Below, piece by piece: positions 8,140 to 17,580 of a stretch of DNA of 64,000 nt. Position 1 is the stretch's first letter. Every line of letters begins with the position of its first letter. Origin of the DNA: BCD1 sp942492125 (GTDB taxonomy: Bacteria > Bacteroidota > Bacteroidia > Chitinophagales > Saprospiraceae); assembly GCA_942492125.1 (NCBI GenBank), contig CALODM010000031.1, positions 124,001 through 188,000 of the forward strand. The letters are read 5' to 3'. A program made the position numbers and the translations under genes. The notes beneath the pieces are model-generated. The model ran no database searches. It had not been told where the DNA came from and saw nothing but the letters and a program-made list of their open reading frames with translations.

Positions 8140-9924
8140 TTATTTCACCCCGTGCATCAATCGTTTTATTGGTCTGTTAAGGCTCAAAATTACCAAACCG
8201 GCAGCAAATGGAATAATGGTAAATATCAGGAAGAACCCTGACAAACCTACACTTTCTGCAATACCGTCTGAATATTCTGCCATGATAGAAGCCAGCTTTC
8301 CGGAAAGCCCGGTAAAGACATACCAGATACCAAATAAAAAGGCCAGCATTCTGGCAGGAGCCAGTTTGCTAACATAGGATAAACCAACCGGAGAAACAGC
8401 CAATTCTCCCATGGTATGCAGTAAGTAAGCCAACAATAACCAAACCATACTCACCGAAGCTGTTTCAGCTCCCGCAGGGATACTGTAAGCTCCAATGGTC
8501 AGCATACCAAAACCTGCAGCCAATAATGTCAAACCCATGCTAAATTTCTGAGGACCGGAAAATGAGGTCCTTTTCCAGAATTTAGAATATAAGGGCGCCA
8601 GTGAAATGATAAAGACCGGGTTGAGGATCTGAAACCAGGAGGTATCAACAATGGTGTTGTTCCCAGTTAATTTATCATAAACCCTGAAGATCACCAGGCC
8701 CCAAATAATCGTAAAACTGATCGAGGTAAATAAAACGGTCAATGGATATTTCTTAACGATGGCGACAGCTAACTTGAAGATCACCCACGTCAGAACCAAC
8801 ATTGGGGCCACGGAAAGAATAAAGTCAACGACTTTATAAACAGTACTCCAATCACCCGACAAGACCCTGTTGGTATAATCTCTTGCAAAAATAGTCATGG
8901 ATGTCCCGGCCTGTTCAAAACTGGCCCAAAAGAAAATGACAAAAAAGGCAATGATAAATACTACCTTCAAGCGGTCTCTTTCTATGGTCTGGTACCTTCT
9001 TAATCGGGAAAGACCTAATCCGATAAACACGATCAAGGATAACATGAAAAACAAATTGGACAAATCCATAGAGACCAGACTTCCCCGAAAATCAAACGAG
9101 AGAATATTCTCCATTAAAAACTGACTACCTCGTGTTACCACTGAATAGATGCCGTTTACAATCCAGGTAACAGCAAAAAATCCGCCAATACCGGCAACAA
9201 TCAGATCCGTTTTGGTAAAAGGCACTTCCTGTTTTTTTTCCTCTTCTGTCAAATCAACTGTTTTGGGCTTGGGCATAGAAGCTGCTTTCCCAAATACACT
9301 GCGGGCAAAATAAAACTGAAGTAAACCAAAAAACATAAATATTCCGGCCAGGCCAAAACCCCATGTCCAGCTAAAAGTCTCTCCAATCCAGCCGACGAGC
9401 AGTGTGCCAATAAAAGCGCCGGCGTTAACGCCCATATAAAAAATGGTGTAAGCCCCATCTTTTTTAGAACTTTGGGGTGAATACATCTTCCCGACAATGG
9501 AGGACATATTGGGTTTAAAAAGACCGGTTCCCAATACAATCAGAAATAAGCCCAGATAAAAAATAAACTTCAGGTCAATGCCGATCTGTAAATCGGAAAT
9601 AGCCATGGAAGCATGCCCGGCGGTAATAATAGAGGCACCGACAATTACGGTTTTCACATGTCCCCACTTATTATCAGCCACCCAACCACCCAGTAAGGGT
9701 AAAAAGTATACGAGCATAACATACCACCCGAAAAGAGCATAAGCTTCCCCTCTGGTCCAGCCCCAGCCTCCATCACCTACTTTTGCCACCAAAAACAAGA
9801 TGAGTAATGCCCGCATGCCATAATAACTGAATCGCTCCCACATCTCTGTAAAAAACAAGACGAATAACCCTATGGGATGTCCTAATATTTCCGGTTGATT
9901 GTGACCTTCTGCGTAATCAGACAT
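8140..9924 (-). CDS. POT-family proton-coupled peptide transporter (1 of 3)
   Basis: POT/PTR2 transporters of the major facilitator superfamily import di- and tripeptides with protons. The N-terminal signature is clear (FFTEMWERFSYYGMRALLIL), containing the E-x-x-E-R-F-x-Y-Y-G element of helix 1, and a second family motif (NAGAFIGTLLVGWIGE) lies in the region of helix 5. At 594 aa it is about 100 residues longer than its two neighbours. The extra length is mostly in the central and C-terminal helices, as in other long Bacteroidota POT proteins. It is followed on the same strand by the strong hairpin at 8060-8100 and preceded 86 bp upstream by the second POT gene. The C-terminus (RPIKRLMHGVK) is nearly the same as that of the third paralogue (KPIKKLMHGVE). 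Confidence 0.9.
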   Translation of the reverse strand: MSDYAEGHNQPEILGHPIGLFVLFFTEMWERFSYYGMRALLILFLVAKVGDGGWGWTRGEAYALFGWYVMLVYFLPLLGGWVADNKWGHVKTVIVGASIITAGHASMAISDLQIGIDLKFIFYLGLFLIVLGTGLFKPNMSSIVGKMYSPQSSKKDGAYTIFYMGVNAGAFIGTLLVGWIGETFSWTWGFGLAGIFMFFGLLQFYFARSVFGKAASMPKPKTVDLTEEEKKQEVPFTKTDLIVAGIGGFFAVTWIVNGIYSVVTRGSQFLMENILSFDFRGSLVSMDLSNLFFMLSLIVFIGLGLSRLRRYQTIERDRLKVVFIIAFFVIFFWASFEQAGTSMTIFARDYTNRVLSGDWSTVYKVVDFILSVAPMLVLTWVIFKLAVAIVKKYPLTVLFTSISFTIIWGLVIFRVYDKLTGNNTIVDTSWFQILNPVFIISLAPLYSKFWKRTSFSGPQKFSMGLTLLAAGFGMLTIGAYSIPAGAETASVSMVWLLLAYLLHTMGELAVSPVGLSYVSKLAPARMLAFLFGIWYVFTGLSGKLASIMAEYSDGIAESVGLSGFFLIFTIIPFAAGLVILSLNRPIKRLMHGVK

Positions 9925-10010
9925 GCTTTAATTTTTAAGTTTAAACTAAACTTCCAATACGTTCCAATCAGACGATTTGAAGTTAATCCTTATGGTAGTA
10001 TATTCCTTAT

Positions 10011-11492
10011 TTATTGTGCGGCAGCCTTCCTTTCGTTAGGTCTGATGACAACCCTGTCATAGACAAACAAAGCTAAAATAGTTACAATACCAATACCTAC
10101 AATGACATACCAGATACGATTGGGTTGATAACTATCCCAAATCATCTGGGTTATTTCATTTTGGGTCATCCCCAGTTTTTCAGAAGCCGTGGCGAAGTAA
10201 TCGTTCTTGGTAAACGTTTCCGAAATTTCAGGCATTTCGATGCTTCGTTTTGTCATCTCCGTTTGCAATAAACTGAGTTTATCAGACCAGGCCTCGTACA
10301 GATTCCCCGAAACAAAAGTGGTAAAGAAGTTACCGGCTGCCACAGGTAAGAAATAAGTCCCCATATACAAAGCCTCTTTTCCTTTTGGAGAGATTAATGC
10401 AATAAAGGACGAGAAAGTTGGGTTAGTAGCCATTTCACCGACCGCAAAAATAACGATACCAATGATGGTATAAATTCCATTCGAAGTATAAAAAGTAAGT
10501 CCGATACCGATGGCTGCAATGATAAACCCTGTGATCATTGCGCTCACGTGACGGAATTTCAGTACCACATAAGACACCAGCAATTGAAGTACAATTATCG
10601 CTCCGGCATCAATATTGATCAACATTTCAGGTTTAACAGCTTCTTCTCCACCACTCATCAGGTTCGCAAACCAGGGCGAAACAGCAGCTATGGTATTCTT
10701 AAGGGCTACAGTATCTACCCAGTCTTCAACAAAAGTAGGGAGGGTGTAAAATAACTGATTGAACATGGTCCAGAAACCAACCATGATAATCAACAGTATG
10801 GTCAGTCGGACATCCATTACCGCCTCAACAATTTTCTTGAAGGAGCTCTTAATGGCTTGCCCTATGGTTTCTTCCGTCTTTACACGGTTGGGCTCCTTAA
10901 AAAAGAAAAGCAGAATCAGTAGGTTCACAAAAATTACCGAAGCGGCCATGATGAAAACGATCTTCCACCCATAGGCTCCCCGCAAGTTGGCTGAAAACGC
11001 AGGCCCGATAAACCCTCCAATATTCACCATCATGTAAAAGATTCCAAAACCTAAGGTAGAGTTGGACTCATCGGTACTTTTGGTTACGATGGCTGAAGCA
11101 ACGGGCTTAAAAATGGCAGCACCAACGGCTACATAGAGGAATACAATGAAAACAGCCACATAACTGGAAACTTCACCCATGAAGTAATAGCCCGAAATCA
11201 GCATTACATAAGCGATGATGAGGGAAAGTTTATACCCTATTTTATCTGCGATCACCCCTGTCAATAAAGGCAAAAGATATAAAATCGCCGTCACGATACC
11301 CATGATCTGCCCTTTCTCTGTGTGGGAGAATCCAAGTGCCCCTTCATCGGTAGAGCCTACTAAATACAAGGCCAGAACAGCAAACAAACCATACCAGGCC
11401 CAGCGTTCGAATAACTCCATGGCACTGGCTACCCAAAAGCTCTTCGGGTAGGACTTCATTACACCTATAAAGGATTTCTTCTCTTTACTCAT
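10011..11492 (-). CDS. POT/MFS-type transporter (2 of 3), divergent paralogue
   Basis: This 493-aa polytopic membrane protein is related to the POT peptide transporters on both sides but has a changed helix-1 signature, AMELFERWAWYGLFAVLALY. The E-x-x-E-R glutamates and arginine are kept while F-x-Y-Y-G becomes W-A-W-Y-G. A charged region around residues 395-440 (near TEMTKRSIEMPEISETF) is inserted between the late helices. Such variants are often annotated simply as MFS transporters, so the substrate could be a peptide or another small solute. It lies between the two more typical POT genes. The hairpin at 11523-11557 separates it from the third. Confidence 0.8.
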   Translation of the reverse strand: MSKEKKSFIGVMKSYPKSFWVASAMELFERWAWYGLFAVLALYLVGSTDEGALGFSHTEKGQIMGIVTAILYLLPLLTGVIADKIGYKLSLIIAYVMLISGYYFMGEVSSYVAVFIVFLYVAVGAAIFKPVASAIVTKSTDESNSTLGFGIFYMMVNIGGFIGPAFSANLRGAYGWKIVFIMAASVIFVNLLILLFFFKEPNRVKTEETIGQAIKSSFKKIVEAVMDVRLTILLIIMVGFWTMFNQLFYTLPTFVEDWVDTVALKNTIAAVSPWFANLMSGGEEAVKPEMLINIDAGAIIVLQLLVSYVVLKFRHVSAMITGFIIAAIGIGLTFYTSNGIYTIIGIVIFAVGEMATNPTFSSFIALISPKGKEALYMGTYFLPVAAGNFFTTFVSGNLYEAWSDKLSLLQTEMTKRSIEMPEISETFTKNDYFATASEKLGMTQNEITQMIWDSYQPNRIWYVIVGIGIVTILALFVYDRVVIRPNERKAAAQ

Positions 11493-11522
11493 AATTTGAT
11501 ATTAAAGTTGGTAGAAATTAAT

Positions 11523-11557
11523 AAACCCTTCAGGGCCATTGAGGCCTTGAAGGGTTT
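11523..11557. terminator. 15-bp hairpin between POT genes 3 and 2
   Basis: AAACCCTTCAGGGCC pairs with GGCCTTGAAGGGTTT, with one G-T wobble and a 5-nt loop. A T5 run follows on the plus strand only (11561-11565). Both flanking genes are on the minus strand, so it probably marks the end of the POT 3 transcript without a canonical U tail. Confidence 0.45.
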
Positions 11558-11602
11558 CAATTTTTATTTAAATTATATAAAAAGCAGTTTTATTCATCGC
11601 AA

Positions 11603-13099
11603 TTATTCAACTCCGTGCATCAATTTCTTAATCGGTTTGTTCAGTAAGGCAATAACCAGCGCCAGGCCGATCAAAACAAGCCCGATGGTTGAGAATACAT
11701 CCATGTACTTCGCCAAACCTTCTGAAGCAGTTAATTCCACTCCTTCTTCTCCATGACCACCTGTCAGGGAAGCAATTTTACCTCCTAAATAGTTGGCAAT
11801 AGCGAAACTTAAGAACCAGGCTCCCATCGCGGTTCCTGCAATGTTCTTGGGAGAGAGTTTCGTAACCATGGACAATCCAATGGGGGAGAGGAATAATTCA
11901 CCCGTAGTATGTAACAAATACAGGAACAACAATGTCAACAACGGCACCTGAAATGATTCATTGACAAATTGAAGTCCGACCTGAGTGACCAGGAATCCTA
12001 ATCCCAACTGAAAGATACCCAAAGCAAATTTCATCGGTATACTTGGATTTCTACCTTTTTCTGCGAGTTTCACCCACATGACGGAGAACAAGGATCCGAA
12101 CACAATTATAAAGAACGGATTGAAGAACTGGGTCATGGAAGCCGGCATCGTCCATCCACCGATGGATCTGTTTACATTACGATCGGCAAACAAGGTCAGA
12201 GATGTTCCCGCCTGCTCAAAACACGCCCAGAAAACCACATTAATAACCATAAATATGATCAAGGCAATCATCCTGTCTTTCCATACAGCAGATTTATCAA
12301 CGGTATCAGCCGTAACTCCAGCCCTGATCAGGGAAATGGAAATATAAATGAACAGCCCCAGCAAAATATAATCCAGCCAGCTGTTGTGCTGAATTAAATA
12401 ATACGCCAAAGGAATCACCAAAAGAGAAGCAATGGAAACAACCGTAGCCTTATTCAATCCCGCAAACATTATTTGTTTACCTTCTTCGGTAATACCCAAT
12501 CCAGGAGCCGAAGAATAATTTTTTCTCCCGGAAAAGAAAATGATCAATCCCAACAACATACCAATACCGGCAAGACCAAATCCATAACGGAATCCGTAAG
12601 TTTCCCCAACATAAGCCACCACTGTTGTCGCTAACAGGGCACCTATATTAATTCCGATGTAAAAAATGGTAAAACCAGAATCCCGGCGCGCGTCTCCGTC
12701 TTCGTATAATTTACCAACAATGGTCGAAATATTGGCTTTGAAATATCCATTTCCGAGGATCAATGCTCCCATACCAATCAACAAAAACTGATCTGTTCCC
12801 CCCAGGATTAAGAATTCTCCAATGGCCATCAAAATGGCTCCAAGCAATACGGCATTCCTATACCCTAAAAACTTATCCGCCATTCTTCCCCCAAGAATAG
12901 GAGCAGCGTAGACCAATCCGGTATAAGCCCCGTAAATCAAGGCGGCATCCGCATCACCTTTCATCAACGATTTAACCAAATAAAGCGTTAAAAGAACACG
13001 CATCCCATAATAGCAGAACCTTTCCCACATTTCTGAAAAGAACAGGGTCATTAATCCTTTGGGATGCCCAAATAATCCCTGCGAATCTGTGTTTGACAT
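11603..13099 (-). CDS. POT-family proton-coupled peptide transporter (3 of 3)
   Basis: The 498-aa product has the full POT signature in helix 1 (FFSEMWERFCYYGMRVLLTL) and a family motif in the helix-5 region (NIGALLATTVVAYVGE). It should import short peptides with protons across the inner membrane. It is clearly paralogous to the gene at 8140-9924: both begin with a GHPxGL stretch and end with PIKxLMHGV. It is the first of the three in transcription order. The 400-bp spacer upstream holds no gene and is the natural place for its promoter. Confidence 0.9.
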   Translation of the reverse strand: MSNTDSQGLFGHPKGLMTLFFSEMWERFCYYGMRVLLTLYLVKSLMKGDADAALIYGAYTGLVYAAPILGGRMADKFLGYRNAVLLGAILMAIGEFLILGGTDQFLLIGMGALILGNGYFKANISTIVGKLYEDGDARRDSGFTIFYIGINIGALLATTVVAYVGETYGFRYGFGLAGIGMLLGLIIFFSGRKNYSSAPGLGITEEGKQIMFAGLNKATVVSIASLLVIPLAYYLIQHNSWLDYILLGLFIYISISLIRAGVTADTVDKSAVWKDRMIALIIFMVINVVFWACFEQAGTSLTLFADRNVNRSIGGWTMPASMTQFFNPFFIIVFGSLFSVMWVKLAEKGRNPSIPMKFALGIFQLGLGFLVTQVGLQFVNESFQVPLLTLLFLYLLHTTGELFLSPIGLSMVTKLSPKNIAGTAMGAWFLSFAIANYLGGKIASLTGGHGEEGVELTASEGLAKYMDVFSTIGLVLIGLALVIALLNKPIKKLMHGVE

Positions 13100-13502
13100 A
13101 TTGTTGAAGTTTATTAATTCGGAAAATAATAAATCTGCGAACCGCTCTCCAAGTATTCCTCGCCACCCTTCTACAGAGCAGAACTTTATTGGCTCAAAGC
13201 ACCCAAAGCTGGGTTCAAAACAGCACTAAAAGTAATTTTTTTTGGTAAGAATAGATAAAAAAGCCCCTTAAATTTTGTTAGAAGAAAGTTAATCTCCTAA
13301 AAAGACGGGACGAGCGGTTAAAATTGGGACAAAATGGAGGACAGTGGAGCGAATTGGAGCACAGCGCATCCCGTCCATACCAGGCCGGGACAACATCCAG
13401 GACCTGATTTTATACCAAGTATACACATAGTACCGGGAGGGGGCAAGAAGCTAGACTGAAGAAGACTTTCACCAAACAAACCTGAATCGTTTGTTAAGTA
13501 TT
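13100..13502. other. Gene-free spacer upstream of the POT cluster
   Basis: No credible reading frame is seen. The spacer contains the second copy of the 20-bp repeat (13344-13363), one copy of the decamer CCGGGACAAC (13385-13394), and several GGGAC/GGAC strings. It presumably carries the promoter of the third POT gene, but I find no clear TAnnTTTG match. Confidence 0.4.
13344..13363. repeat. 20-bp intergenic repeat, copy 2
   Basis: TGGAGCGAATTGGAGCACAG matches 17 of 20 bases of 7992-8011. It lies in the gene-free spacer before the POT cluster. Confidence 0.35.
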
Positions 13503-14138
13503 CTAATCAGGAAACGTATCGCGGTCGATCACCGGAATAAGATCATTTTCAACTTCTACGGTCCAGCCTACGGAGGTAGCCATATAGGTGATAACATCCA
13601 GCATCTGATTCCCCTGTTCCCGGGCTTTGTCGAGCAGGCCTGATTTGATGGCTTGTGTGCGGAGCATTTCCTTGGCGTTCTTATTGAGCTGGGTATAATC
13701 CTCCGGAGAAAAACTGTTAAAATAGCTTTCTTCCAGACCTTTATACCTGATTTCGTGATCGACGGAGAGAATTTCCGGTTGTGGCAAATTCCGGATAATC
13801 AAGACATTTCGGGAGCTGTCGGCCGTGATAGTCACTTGTTCCATATCATAGCCCACCATTACACGGCCAATAACTTCCAGCGACGCTTTTTTTGAAAATT
13901 TGAATGTTGCCGGAAAAGGTAAATAAAGCGTAAGTGGCCTGATATTTCCTTCATCATACGACTCCAGGAATTCCCCTTCGACCGTCACCAGCTTGCAGAC
14001 TGTTTTGACTTTTTCCAGTAATACAACCGACTGAACTTCGCGTTGTTCCTGAACCTCTTTTTTAAAGAACAGGTTGGCGACAAAAATCCCGGCGAAAAAT
14101 ACCAGGGCAATACCGATACCGATAAATATCTTCTTCAT
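13503..14138 (-). CDS. DUF4230 domain-containing membrane-anchored protein
   Basis: The protein has 211 aa with one N-terminal membrane helix (residues about 4-25) and then a soluble DUF4230 region (VQSVVLLEKVKTVCKLVTVE, later LPQPEILSVDHEI). DUF4230 proteins have no established function. They are bitopic and the soluble part is probably outside the cytoplasm. The gene is last in a four-gene minus-strand run: its ATG lies 3 bp after the stop of the TlpA-like gene, so translation is probably coupled. The context suggests a role in the cell envelope, but nothing in the sequence gives a reaction. Confidence 0.8.
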   Translation of the reverse strand: MKKIFIGIGIALVFFAGIFVANLFFKKEVQEQREVQSVVLLEKVKTVCKLVTVEGEFLESYDEGNIRPLTLYLPFPATFKFSKKASLEVIGRVMVGYDMEQVTITADSSRNVLIIRNLPQPEILSVDHEIRYKGLEESYFNSFSPEDYTQLNKNAKEMLRTQAIKSGLLDKAREQGNQMLDVITYMATSVGWTVEVENDLIPVIDRDTFPD

Positions 14139-14141
14139 AAA

Positions 14142-14723
14142 TTAATTTAACAGTACGGAATTAAGTTGATCGTACAATAGTTTTTTGTGGCTTGGCCGAA
14201 AAGCACTTTTATTAACTACCCGGCCTTCTTTGTTGACGATAATGTAGGTGGGTAAACTCAAAACCTTCATGCCATTGGATTCCCGGGAATAGAACCGCTC
14301 CCTGAGATCGTCAACCAACTGTTCATTGGCGTGTGCATGGTGGCCGGTCATATTGTTATCCTTGATAAAATTACCCCATTTCTCCCATTCATAGGCATGA
14401 TCCACAGACAAGTATAACAATTCAACATCCTTGTCTCTGACGAATTCGTTCAAACCATCCTTATATTGAAATTCCCGTCGGCAGGGTCCGCACCAGGTAG
14501 CCCACAGGTCTACGTAAACTACTTTTCCCCGGAAAGGCTGAAGCAATTCATCAAAAGTATTCACCTTATCATAGTTGTCTATTACAAGGATGTCCCCATA
14601 AGAGGTTTCAACCGGAGTTGGAATTTCAGTAATTTCCTCTTCCTGCTCAGGCGGTGTTTTTTTTAATGAATTACACGAAACGCCTACGGTCAAAATAAAT
14701 GTTAAAATAACAAGAGAACGCAT
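14142..14723 (-). CDS. TlpA/ResA-like thioredoxin-fold lipoprotein
   Basis: This 193-aa protein begins with a lipoprotein signal (ILTVGVSCNS, lipobox Cys at about residue 17). It then has a thioredoxin-like domain with the redox-active C-x-x-C in LWATWCGPCRREF (about residue 80), preceded by KVVYVD as is usual in TlpA/ResA proteins. LSLPTYIIVNKEGRVV contains the cis-proline Thr-Pro pair before the last strands. The family reduces or isomerises disulfides in exported proteins, often during cytochrome c or envelope maturation. It sits between DUF3108 (2-bp gap) and DUF4230 (3-bp gap), so the three are very likely co-translated. Confidence 0.87.
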   Translation of the reverse strand: MRSLVILTFILTVGVSCNSLKKTPPEQEEEITEIPTPVETSYGDILVIDNYDKVNTFDELLQPFRGKVVYVDLWATWCGPCRREFQYKDGLNEFVRDKDVELLYLSVDHAYEWEKWGNFIKDNNMTGHHAHANEQLVDDLRERFYSRESNGMKVLSLPTYIIVNKEGRVVNKSAFRPSHKKLLYDQLNSVLLN

Positions 14724-14725
14724 GT

Positions 14726-15586
14726 TTAATCCAGTTTTGCTGTAAACGGGTACTTCAACCCTTTGTAACTTTTTAATATAACCTTTACAGATCCTACTGC
14801 AATGGGTGTTTCTATCATCAGGGGCAACCGATTTTCATCATCAGAAACCCAGATTCTCATTTCATCTCCCTCCTTGAATACCTCGCCGGCAATCAGGGAT
14901 AATGACAATTCAAAGGTCCTATATTTGCCCATACCTTTTATTTTTTTATCGGGATCTTTTCCATTATTTTTTACCCGAATCGAATATTCCTCCCGATCCA
15001 GAAAAATGTTAATGGGAACCGATTGATCTCCGGACATATCCTCAAAATTAATATTCCTGGCATAATACATAGCAGAAAGCAGGTCATGAATACACCCGTT
15101 GATCTGGAGATTTTCCTGTTTGGCAGCACTTTTGGTTTTCCCTCGGAAATATTCAGCAGATCCGGTATCGTGATCAAAAGCCACTTTTTCGTACAATTTA
15201 TATTTACCTTCACTTATATCCCTAATAGCCTTATTGGGTAAGAGACTGTTTTTGTCAGCATAACTCTCGATCCTGTCCCGCACTTTGAATGCCCAATCAT
15301 AGGATTGATAAGTGCGTCCGTCAACCACATAATGAAACTGTCCGCCTCTTTCGCCTACCTTAAACCTGGCCTCACCGGCTGCAACCCACATGATACCCCA
15401 ATTGTAGTATAATTTATAAACCACCTCTTCTCCAACCTGGAAGGTGGTGTTCTCCATAGTGCACTGGTCAAAATTTTCCATGACTGTTGGCTGGGCATAG
15501 AAATCCTCCGTAGCCGGAAAGCTGAAAGCCATCAAGCCAAAAACGGCTAATACCAACCCCATGGGTTTTTTGATCTTATTTTGCAT
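14726..15586 (-). CDS. DUF3108 domain-containing exported protein
   Basis: The product has 286 aa with a hydrophobic N-terminal signal (MGLVLAVFGLMAFSFPA). The rest fits DUF3108, a beta-rich periplasmic family that begins with a FxVGEEVVYKLYYNWG segment and has a central DGRTYQSYDWAFKVRDRIES stretch. The family is thought to fold like outer-membrane lipid-handling proteins, but no reaction is proven. It overlaps the upstream flippase-like gene by 11 bp and is followed after 2 bp by the TlpA-like gene, which strongly implies one operon and translational coupling. Confidence 0.85.
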   Translation of the reverse strand: MQNKIKKPMGLVLAVFGLMAFSFPATEDFYAQPTVMENFDQCTMENTTFQVGEEVVYKLYYNWGIMWVAAGEARFKVGERGGQFHYVVDGRTYQSYDWAFKVRDRIESYADKNSLLPNKAIRDISEGKYKLYEKVAFDHDTGSAEYFRGKTKSAAKQENLQINGCIHDLLSAMYYARNINFEDMSGDQSVPINIFLDREEYSIRVKNNGKDPDKKIKGMGKYRTFELSLSLIAGEVFKEGDEMRIWVSDDENRLPLMIETPIAVGSVKVILKSYKGLKYPFTAKLD

Positions 15587-16568
15587 AACCTAGTGATTTT
15601 AATACGTTTGTTTTGACGATTATTACTAACCCAAGTAACGCGGGCACACTCAGGTTTATTATAAAGAGCAAAAATGTTGCCGCAAGGATGGCCAGTTCGT
15701 TTGCCCCTGTATTTCCCCATACCGTCAGGGCTATTTCTCCCCGAACCAGCAGTCCCACTACCATTGGTAAAGGAACACTCGTTTGCACCAAAAAGATTGT
15801 AGATATACCCGACAAGGCCGTAATTAAAGTAATGTTAATGCCAAAAAATCTCAGCATCAGGTAATACTGGAAACTGTAAACCAAATACCTGCAAACGGAT
15901 AAAAACAGGACTTTCAACAGCAAAACTGTATCGTAAGACTTCAATACTACCAGTTGTTTGTAAACCGGTCGTTTCCATTTGCCCAATGGCAGTTTCCGTA
16001 CCATAGGCAAAGCCATATCGACATTAAAATACATCAACAACATTATAAATACCAGGCAACTGCCCACTAAAACACTGCTGCTGAGCACATAGATATCGAT
16101 CATTTCAAACAGATGGAGGTAATACAAGGCGCCGGCAATTCCGAAGGTCAGCAATACAATGAGCTGGCTCAAACTACCTACCAGCGTTGCCAAAACACCG
16201 CGCCAATTATACCTGGCCTCCACTTCCAGAATCCGTCCTGCATATTCTCCGATCCTATTAGGGGTAAATATTGAAATGGTAACTCCTGCCAGAATGGCCC
16301 TGGCAGCTTTTTGGAAAGTTATCCTAAGAAAGGGATTCATCAATTGCCGCCACTTTTCACTTTCGAGCCCCCAATTCACAGGCATCAATAAGATGGTTAT
16401 TGCCATAAAAACAAAGAGTTCGGGCCTAACCAGGCTATGCAGGGCAACGGTAATCTCCTCGATATTTCTCTGGGCGAATAACTGCCTGTAAAATGCCCAT
16501 AACAAAAAGATCACGATGATCGCTTTGATGGCAATATTGAGTATTCGTCTTCGCTGGTTAAATTTCAA
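15576..16568 (-). CDS. Flippase-like integral membrane protein (LPG synthase TM-domain family)
   Basis: The 330-aa protein has about eight hydrophobic helices and belongs to the family of the membrane part of lysylphosphatidylglycerol synthases (UPF0104/DUF2). Matching segments are FTPNRIGEYAGRILEVEARY around residue 100 and SVPLPMVVGLLVRGEIALT late in the protein. Members without the aminoacyl-transferase domain are presumed to move lipids or lipid-linked molecules across the membrane. The frame starts with TTG at 16566-16568 and no upstream ATG is available. It is first of the four-gene run down to 13503 and overlaps the DUF3108 start by 11 bp. The protein and its DUF3108 partner may act together on an envelope lipid (inference). 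Confidence 0.83.
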   Translation of the reverse strand: MKFNQRRRILNIAIKAIIVIFLLWAFYRQLFAQRNIEEITVALHSLVRPELFVFMAITILLMPVNWGLESEKWRQLMNPFLRITFQKAARAILAGVTISIFTPNRIGEYAGRILEVEARYNWRGVLATLVGSLSQLIVLLTFGIAGALYYLHLFEMIDIYVLSSSVLVGSCLVFIMLLMYFNVDMALPMVRKLPLGKWKRPVYKQLVVLKSYDTVLLLKVLFLSVCRYLVYSFQYYLMLRFFGINITLITALSGISTIFLVQTSVPLPMVVGLLVRGEIALTVWGNTGANELAILAATFLLFIINLSVPALLGLVIIVKTNVLKSLGYAK

Positions 16569-16842
16569 TTGGCAATTTTTAGCATGTTGTAGAGATTGAA
16601 TGAGGCTGGGGTTAGTATTTGGACCAAATCAGGTTCAATTGGTTTCAGATTGTTTATCCACTCTTTGTCCTTTAATTTCTGTGACTTCCCTGCGAACTCC
16701 CGACCTAAGGAAGCGGAAAACTGTGACTTACACAGAGCGTCTCGTTATGTCGATTCACTCCATTGTTTCCTTAAAACACCAGCAAATATGATGATTTTAC
16801 ACTTAATTTCCTTCCAATATGGCAATAAGGCCAAAAGTTAGC

Positions 16843-16850
16843 TATTTTCG
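16843..16850 (+). promoter_or_regulatory. Possible -7 element of ruvC
   Basis: TATTTTCG differs from the Bacteroidota -7 consensus TAnnTTTG at one position and ends 23 bp before the TTG start of ruvC. No clear -33 TTTG is seen, so support is weak. Confidence 0.25.
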
Positions 16851-16873
16851 TCTATCTATAAAATCCGGAAATT

Positions 16874-17440
16874 TTGAGTAAAGTAAAACAAGCACCATAC
16901 AAATTAATCGGGATTGACCCGGGAACAAACTTCCTGGGATTTGCCGTTGTAGAAATTGTGAATAAAGAGATGAAAGTGATTGAAATGGGTGTGGTAAAGC
17001 TTGGCCTTTTGGAAAATCATCAACTCAAGCTCAAAAAGATTTTTGAACGTATTCAAAGCATCATCAAGATACATAAACCCAGGGAAATGGCCATCGAAGC
17101 CCCGTTTTTTGGCAAAAATGTACAATCGATGCTTAAACTCGGCAGGGCCCAGGGGGTGGCCATTGCTGCTGCGATAACGCTTGACGTCCCCGTAACCGAA
17201 TATTCTCCAAGGAAAATCAAACAATCGGTTACCGGGAACGGAAATGCTTCCAAGGAACAAATTTCTGCCATGCTTACCACTATTTTTAAAGTAGATATGA
17301 CAAAACACACCCTGGATGCTACCGATGCCCTGGCTACTGCCGCTTGCCACTTCTACCAAAGCAGCAGCATCACCGGTTCCGGCAAACGCTACAATGGATG
17401 GGACAGCTTTTTAAAAGACAATCCAAACAGGAAGGGGTAA
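16874..17440 (+). CDS. ruvC: Holliday-junction resolvase RuvC
   Basis: RuvC is a dimeric nuclease that cuts Holliday junctions after RuvAB branch migration. The 188-aa product has the RNase H-like fold with all four expected acidic residues: Asp in IGIDPGTNFLG, Glu in AIEAPFFGKN, and the paired Asp residues in TLDATDALATA. The first codon is TTG at 16874 and the first in-frame ATG is too far in, so TTG is accepted. The extra residues before IGIDPG (MSKVKQAPYKL) are common in Bacteroidota. It is a single gene on the plus strand, convergent with the hit-greA operon, with a 140-bp spacer. No ruvA or ruvB is nearby. Confidence 0.93.
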   Translation: MSKVKQAPYKLIGIDPGTNFLGFAVVEIVNKEMKVIEMGVVKLGLLENHQLKLKKIFERIQSIIKIHKPREMAIEAPFFGKNVQSMLKLGRAQGVAIAAAITLDVPVTEYSPRKIKQSVTGNGNASKEQISAMLTTIFKVDMTKHTLDATDALATAACHFYQSSSITGSGKRYNGWDSFLKDNPNRKG

Positions 17441-17580
17441 GGGCTTAATAATTTCCTTGTCATAATCATTCATACAATTACAACCTGTTTTGCCCCTTTT
17501 TTTGACAAATCACTGCCCCTTCACTTTCAATTCGGACGAACTGAAGACTGGTAATGAACCCTCGTACTACTTTCAGAAAC

